DNA of 21,663 nucleotides from Hofstenia miamia (taxonomy: Eukaryota; Xenacoelomorpha; Acoela; Hofsteniidae), in contig CABFPE010000236.1 of assembly GCA_900660155.1 (NCBI GenBank), positions 129,779 to 151,441 on the forward strand, given 5' to 3'. Made by a program: the position numbers and the translations under genes. This document shows, one piece after another, positions 17,811-21,663 of the stretch (position 1 is the first letter of the stretch; each line of letters starts with the position of its first letter). The notes below the pieces were generated by a model. The model saw only the letters and a program-made list of their open reading frames with translations. It searched no databases and was not told the DNA's origin.

Positions 17811-18660
17811 CTAATTGAGGATCCTCAAGCTTGAGAATTTCTTCCATGAATGCATTTGATTTTCGACTTTTTTAGAGAAAATATCATTGATAAAATTAGA
17901 ATTAGTGCTTATTGGAGAGCCTAAGTTGACCAAACCAGTTTCCTTAACTTTGATATATTTTGGCAGAATACTGAAGTCAATTGAAGCATTCAGAGACCAA
18001 ATTTCACATTTGCTAGTGTTGATTTCTAATCTAATTCCAGCTATAGATTCATTAAGGTAACTAAAAACATCAACTAAAATTTGAACGGGTGCCAAAAAGA
18101 TGCCATCATCAAGATACCACACGTTGCATGTTAAGAAAGGGAATCTCTCTTTTAAAGCTTGAATTATGCCATGGATTGTGATGGCGAATAACAGTGGAGC
18201 TAAAGGATCTCCTTGTTGAACACCACATGTCGAAGAAATTATATGACTACTAAATTTCAACCATGATGGCTGGTTGTAACAAAAACGCAACCATGGTAGA
18301 AGTTCCAGAAAATGTATTTTGACCTGATCCAGAATAGCTGAGTGATCTAAGCTATTGAAAGCATTCTTGATGTCAACCTGAATGAAAGCAAGGTCCGTAT
18401 AGGAAGGGAGACTTGAAATGAAATCATTAAGTGCGTGAGCAACAGCCTCACATCCACCAGGAAAGCCAACCCCCACTTGAAGAGGTGTCAGTAGAGAAGC
18501 CACCTTGGAACTGGACAGATGACATAGACATTTTGCAACGAGTCTGCAAAGAACTTCACCAACTGCAATAGGTCTAAAACCCCCTTTCTTCTTTTTAAGA
18601 GCAAACAAGCTACCACCACACAAGTAAGGCGCAGCATCACCTTGAATCAGTAGGTTTATT
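17811..18660 (-). pseudogene. Reverse transcriptase core of the restriction-endonuclease LINE
   Basis: Continuous frame on the minus strand; coding starts before the Leu at 18623 (INLLIQGDAAPYLCGGSL). In numbers counted from 18623: fingers with GGFRPIAVGEVLCRLVAK (15-31) and LQVGVGFPGGCEA (48-60); motif A FIQVDIKNAFN with Asp 84; motif B GVQQGDPLAPLLF (134-146); motif C YLDD (170-173); then KVKETGLVNLGSPI (primer-grip region). Polymerase residues are all present. It ends in TAG at 17811-17813 after a frameshift near 17840; the original frame continues as LEDPQLEMHLIRSCAALPKIS in another phase. The FADD-type box is YLDD here, unlike YADD in LINE-A. Confidence 0.82.
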
Positions 18661-18830
18661 AAATCTAGGACTGATTATTGGCATTATCTCCGTAATCAGG
18701 TTAAGGACATTAAAAAGCATTCAAAAGATGAGGTGCGTATAGTTTGGCAATGCCAGCAGCAGAATCTTATGGAAATCTCCAAAGGCACTTCAGAAGAACA
18801 ATATTTGACATTACAAGAGGTGGGACATCA

Positions 18831-19629
18831 ATTCTAGAAGCATGATAAATTAGAGCACAAGATCAATGTTTTTCTTCCAGAATAGTGCGAATGCTTTCAT
18901 CAAAAGATATACCTGCTGAACTCAAAACAGGACACCAGGGTGTGTTAGATTAAATTTCCAATGAATTTTGTTAAAATGTGAAAGAGCAACACAATAGAGA
19001 ATTTCCTCCTATGTTATTTATGATTTAAAATTATTCTCTGCCAGAGCCATTTTTAGGGGCTTCATCACTGAATTTGAGCTTGATCATTATAACAGTTTGA
19101 CGAAATGTTTGGAGTCTGAGCCTTAATTATAAGGAATTATTTTACAAAATTTTAAAAAAATTGGATTTTTAATAAAAAAATGTGTAGTTTTCAAATGTTT
19201 AAAATTTCATGGGTGCGTACTCAAAAAATTGACAAAATTGGAAAAAAGCGTTGGTTCTTTTAAACTTTAGTTTAATATTACATAAAATATGCTTTCAAAA
19301 ATCCAAACAAGAATCGGCCTACTTAAAGCCAATTAAGATTTATGAAGAACAATGTCTTTTTATGTAGTAGTTTTCAATGGAATATCTTTCAAAAAATTCT
19401 GCTTGCAGCATTGTTATAAATTTACTCACGTTTATAAGTTTTAACAAGGTCCAAAATATATAAATATTTGTAAATAATTGAATTGCTAGCTGTCCCCTGA
19501 AAATTTGAATAAATGTAATACATTTGCTTGGTGTTATGGTGAAAAATCTCTTCTTTTGCAAACTTTATATTATTTAAGGAAGATATTTTCAAAATTTATT
19601 TGTTCTAAGGCAGATTTTTTTTCTTAATT
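18831..19629. other. Unassigned stretch between two LINEs
   Basis: 18831-18970 may hold more of the decayed N-terminal region of the restriction-endonuclease LINE, but no motif is firm. 18971-19629 is AT-rich with no gene seen; the short minus-strand frame at 19340-19561 shows no domain. Confidence 0.4.
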
Positions 19630-19731
19630 GTTTAATTGTAATTCTTTGATTTTTCGTAATTAGTACAATTAGTTGTTGTCGGCTCTGTTTTAGCGAGTTG
19701 AAACAATTTTCTTTTAATGCTTACTTGTTCA

Positions 19732-20291
19732 CGTATATAATTATCATCAGCATTTGATAAAGCAAATTTTCGCGCCTTTAATTTTGCTTTGCGGTACTTA
19801 ATTGGTGCCGCTTTATTAAATGCATTGCAAATTTCTTTTGAGATATAATTAATCATAGAAGATCCAGATTTTAATGCGTATATATAGTTGAACGATATGT
19901 TTTTCAAAAGTGCTTCCATTATTTCGTCTGAATAATTTAGATAATCTCTTGCATTTAAAAAATAAGTCTGAATTTGTTAGGAAGTAGTCAATTAAGTTGT
20001 TTTGTCTTGTTGGACAGTCAGTATTTATACAATAAAAATCATATGTGGCACAAAATTCTCTTAGCGATTTTTTCTCAAGATTATTAAAATAATTTATATT
20101 AAAGTCACCATAAATATATTTATAGAATAGTAGGGATCACTTATTTCTGAAATTTAGGCTGCGTTAAATTTTAGGTAGTCAATATGATAATTTTTATTTT
20201 TATTGTAAGTGATATTAACCAGTTCTTTATGACATTTATTTTCAAATGATATAATTTCTATCCAGAGTGATTCAAATATATTGTGGTTTAA
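19732..20291 (-). repeat. Left copy of about 560-bp near-identical duplication ending at N 20292
   Basis: It matches 20293-20850 with a 2-base indel (near 20110/20670) and about three to five substitutions. It ends exactly at the N. Confidence 0.9.
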
Positions 20292-20292
20292 N

Positions 20293-20850
20293 CGTATATA
20301 ATTATCATCAGCATTTGATAAAGCAAATTTTCGCGCCTTTAATTTTGCTTTGCGGTACTTAATTGGTGCCGCTTTATTAAATGCATTGCAAATTTCTTTT
20401 GAGATATAATTAATCATAGAAGATCCAGATTTTAATGCGTATATATAGTTGAACGATATGTTTTTCAAAAGTGCTTCCATTATTTCGTCTGAATAATTTA
20501 GATAATCTCTTGCATTTAAAAAATAAGTCTGAATTTGTTAGGAAGTAGTCAATTAAGTTGTTTTGTCTTGTTGGACAGTCAGTATTTATACAACGAAAAT
20601 CATATGTGGCACAAAATTCTCTTAACGATTTTTTCTCAAGATTATTAAAATAATTTATATTAAAGTCACCAAATATATTTATAGAATAGTAGGGATCACT
20701 TATTTCGGAAATTTAGGCTGCGTTAAATTTTAGGTAGTCAATATGATAATTTTTATTTTTATTGTAAGTGATATTAACCAGTTCTTTATGACATTTATTT
20801 TCAAATGATATAATTTCTATCCAGAGTGATTCAAATATATTGTGGTTTAA
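20293..20850 (-). repeat. Right copy of about 560-bp near-identical duplication starting after N 20292
   Basis: Counterpart of 19732-20291, continuing uniquely into the LINE-D endonuclease N-terminus. Confidence 0.9.
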
Positions 20851-21156
20851 TTCATATTCTAATTTACGCACTTGTTTTAAACATTTTGGAGCCAATATCA
20901 TGAATCCGCCACCTCTTCATAATTGTTTTTTTTTGAAAATGTCATAATTATGTTGGTCAGGATTAAACAAATTAGGATCAGTGTTAAGTTGTAACCAAGT
21001 TTTAGTAATTAAGAATATTGCGTTTTGTCCTATCTTATTTATTAAGCTTAGAAAGTCATTTCTGTTCGAAATTAGACTTCTAGCATTGAGATATACACAT
21101 TTATAGTTATTGCAGTAATTTTTTAGTTTTATTTCTATTTGCGATTCTTCTAAAAT

Positions 21157-21183
21157 TGGTCCTGGGTTAAGTTTAATATCTCC
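21157..21183 (-). other. Variant 2A peptide GDIKLNPGP in LINE-D
   Basis: The minus-strand frame reads LLLSGDIKLNPGPI. The NPGP core and the Asp are kept, but the conserved Glu of D(V/I)E is Lys, and Glu is considered important for the skip. Activity is therefore doubtful. The upstream LLLSG matches LLSG in LINE-A. Confidence 0.85.
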
Positions 21184-21351
21184 TGAGAGTAGTAATCTTA
21201 TGAAATAAAAATATTTATCGAGATTATTAGGAATACACGTACTGAATTTAACTGTATATGCGTAGTATATTAAAAGAAGAATTAAACATACAATTTTAAG
21301 AAAATTGCCGTTTGTTTTCTCATAAATTTTAGAGCAAAACTTAAAGATTTG
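21184..21351 (-). other. LINE-D pre-2A leader, signal-peptide-like
   Basis: Open from a TAA at 21354-21352 with no in-frame ATG. Residues include a basic/polar start (SKIYEKTNGN), a hydrophobic core (FLKIVCLILLLIYYAY) and a polar stretch to the 2A. In the neighbouring frame ATG AGA AAA CAA lies just before the hydrophobic core, so a one-base loss or gain would give a classical Met-basic-hydrophobic signal start. That last step is inference. Confidence 0.5.
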
Positions 21352-21410
21352 TTAGAAAATGAACTTACTGAATTTAAGTGTTGTTATGTAGTACCCAATA
21401 TGCAAAAATT

Positions 21411-21588
21411 GTGCCTAGCACGTGCAAACAAAGTCTTTTCGAAAATGGAAAAAATGTGCTAAGCACGTCTTAAAGTGCAAAGCATTTATTCAAAAATGTT
21501 CTGCAAATGTGATAAGTCCAGGGCAATATAGGTGCTAAGCACTTCATTGAGGCACTTTTTTAGCACAACATATGCACCTTACTAGCAC
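21411..21588. repeat. Cluster of GTGC(N)GCAC palindromic motifs
   Basis: GTGCCTAGCAC at 21411-21421, GTGCTAAGCAC at 21456-21466 and 21532-21542, the near-match GTGCAAAGCA at 21475-21484, and looser GCAC...TAGCAC pairs at 21552-21566 and 21574-21588. GTGCTAAGCAC is a perfect 5-bp inverted repeat around one base. It lies upstream of the LINE-D leader. Function unknown: decayed minisatellite, promoter-binding cluster or transposon end. Confidence 0.55.
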
Positions 21589-21631
21589 TTCATTCTTTTT
21601 TAGTGTTATATTGCTTAGACATTTTGTTTGG

Positions 21632-21663
<32 letters not shown>
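21632..21663. repeat. (TA)n microsatellite at window end
   Basis: About 16 uninterrupted TA units run to the end of the window. Confidence 0.9.

Larger units (their letters stand above)
16653..18830 (-). mobile_element. LINE with restriction-like endonuclease (R2/NeSL/R4-type architecture), decayed
   Basis: On the minus strand the order is a divergent N-terminal RT region (about 18830-18690, with FP.DSAAGIAKLYAPHLLNAF), RT core, linker, CCHC finger and a PD-(D/E)XK-like nuclease at the C-terminus. Known: RT followed by a CCHC finger and a C-terminal restriction-like endonuclease is the layout of the R2, R4, NeSL, Hero and related LINEs, many of which are site-specific. Which clade this belongs to is not resolved. 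It is unrelated to the AP-endonuclease LINEs nearby. Neither 5' end nor target site is defined. Confidence 0.75.
19630..21351 (-). mobile_element. LINE-D: 2A-bearing LINE with leader and endonuclease, no RT
   Basis: Minus strand: leader (21351-21184), 2A (21183-21157), endonuclease start (KCVYLNARSL), RGGGFMI, FESLWIEI, GDFN, LIDYF, then the inter-domain linker (LLKNISFNYIYAL, NKAAPIKYRK, KRKLFQLAKTEP), ending near 19630. It is the same family type as LINE-A. The RT and 3' end are missing, the reverse of the usual 5' truncation, so a later deletion or rearrangement removed them. The middle is written twice around the N at 20292. Confidence 0.85.
19632..21351 (-). pseudogene. LINE-D ORF2-like remnant (leader, 2A, AP endonuclease, linker)
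   Basis: Defects seen: TKTW replaces the catalytic TETW (Glu to Lys); TGA directly before RGGG (near 20916); stop codons and phase changes around 20700 and 20130; and an internal deletion of roughly 110 bases joining LTNSD to ARDYLN (near 19975 and 20536), which removes the SDH catalytic motif. NARSL and GDFN are kept. The deletion is present on both sides of the N at 20292. No active protein is possible from this copy. Confidence 0.82.

Overview
The window looks like AT-rich nuclear DNA from an invertebrate animal. The evidence is several degraded non-LTR retrotransposons (LINEs), one animal-type C-type-lectin-like gene, microsatellites, eukaryotic AATAAA signals, and no bacterial operon structure. 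A cnidarian such as Hydra, or another AT-rich aquatic invertebrate, would fit, but the species cannot be fixed from the sequence. Three isolated N characters (9142, 15433, 20292) mark contig joins. Each is flanked by a direct duplication whose left copy ends exactly at the N and whose right copy starts directly after it, so part of the apparent gene content is probably duplicated by assembly.

Layout. 1-3258 (+): LINE-A, a CR1/L2/Jockey-like element cut by the window start. It has a hydrophobic leader, a 2A 'StopGo' peptide, an AP endonuclease and a reverse transcriptase in one frame, broken by only two stops. 3259-5095: mostly unassigned, with a candidate micro-exon, a loose tandem repeat, a mariner-like terminal repeat and a possible ORF1 scrap. 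5096-7818 (-): LINE-B, the same general type with its own 2A, dead because the RT palm is deleted. 7948-10279 (+): one type II membrane protein with three C-type-lectin-like domains, written partly twice around the N at 9142; one version carries a premature stop. 10391-13400: no convincing gene; hairpins, a dispersed repeat and a GC-rich palindromic block.

13584-15432 and 15434-17283: two about 93% similar copies of a composite made of the C-terminal end of a third LINE (LINE-C) and the 3' half of a different LINE with a restriction-like endonuclease. In the right-hand copy LINE-C carries a 5' inversion of the twin-priming kind. 16653-18830 (-): the more complete restriction-endonuclease LINE (RT, CCHC finger, PD-(D/E)XK-like nuclease), inactivated by stops and frameshifts. 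19630-21351 (-): LINE-D, with leader, a variant 2A and endonuclease but no RT, again written partly twice around the N at 20292. 21411-21663: a cluster of GTGC..GCAC palindromes and a (TA)n tract.

How it fits together. The only likely host gene is the lectin. Everything else recognisable is retrotransposon debris, of at least two mechanistic types (AP-endonuclease and restriction-like-endonuclease). The most interesting biological signal is that LINE-A, LINE-B and LINE-D share the arrangement hydrophobic leader, about 50 residues, 2A peptide, endonuclease. That suggests a leader peptide separated co-translationally from the retrotransposition enzyme. All assignments are from reading the sequence; no database search was run.
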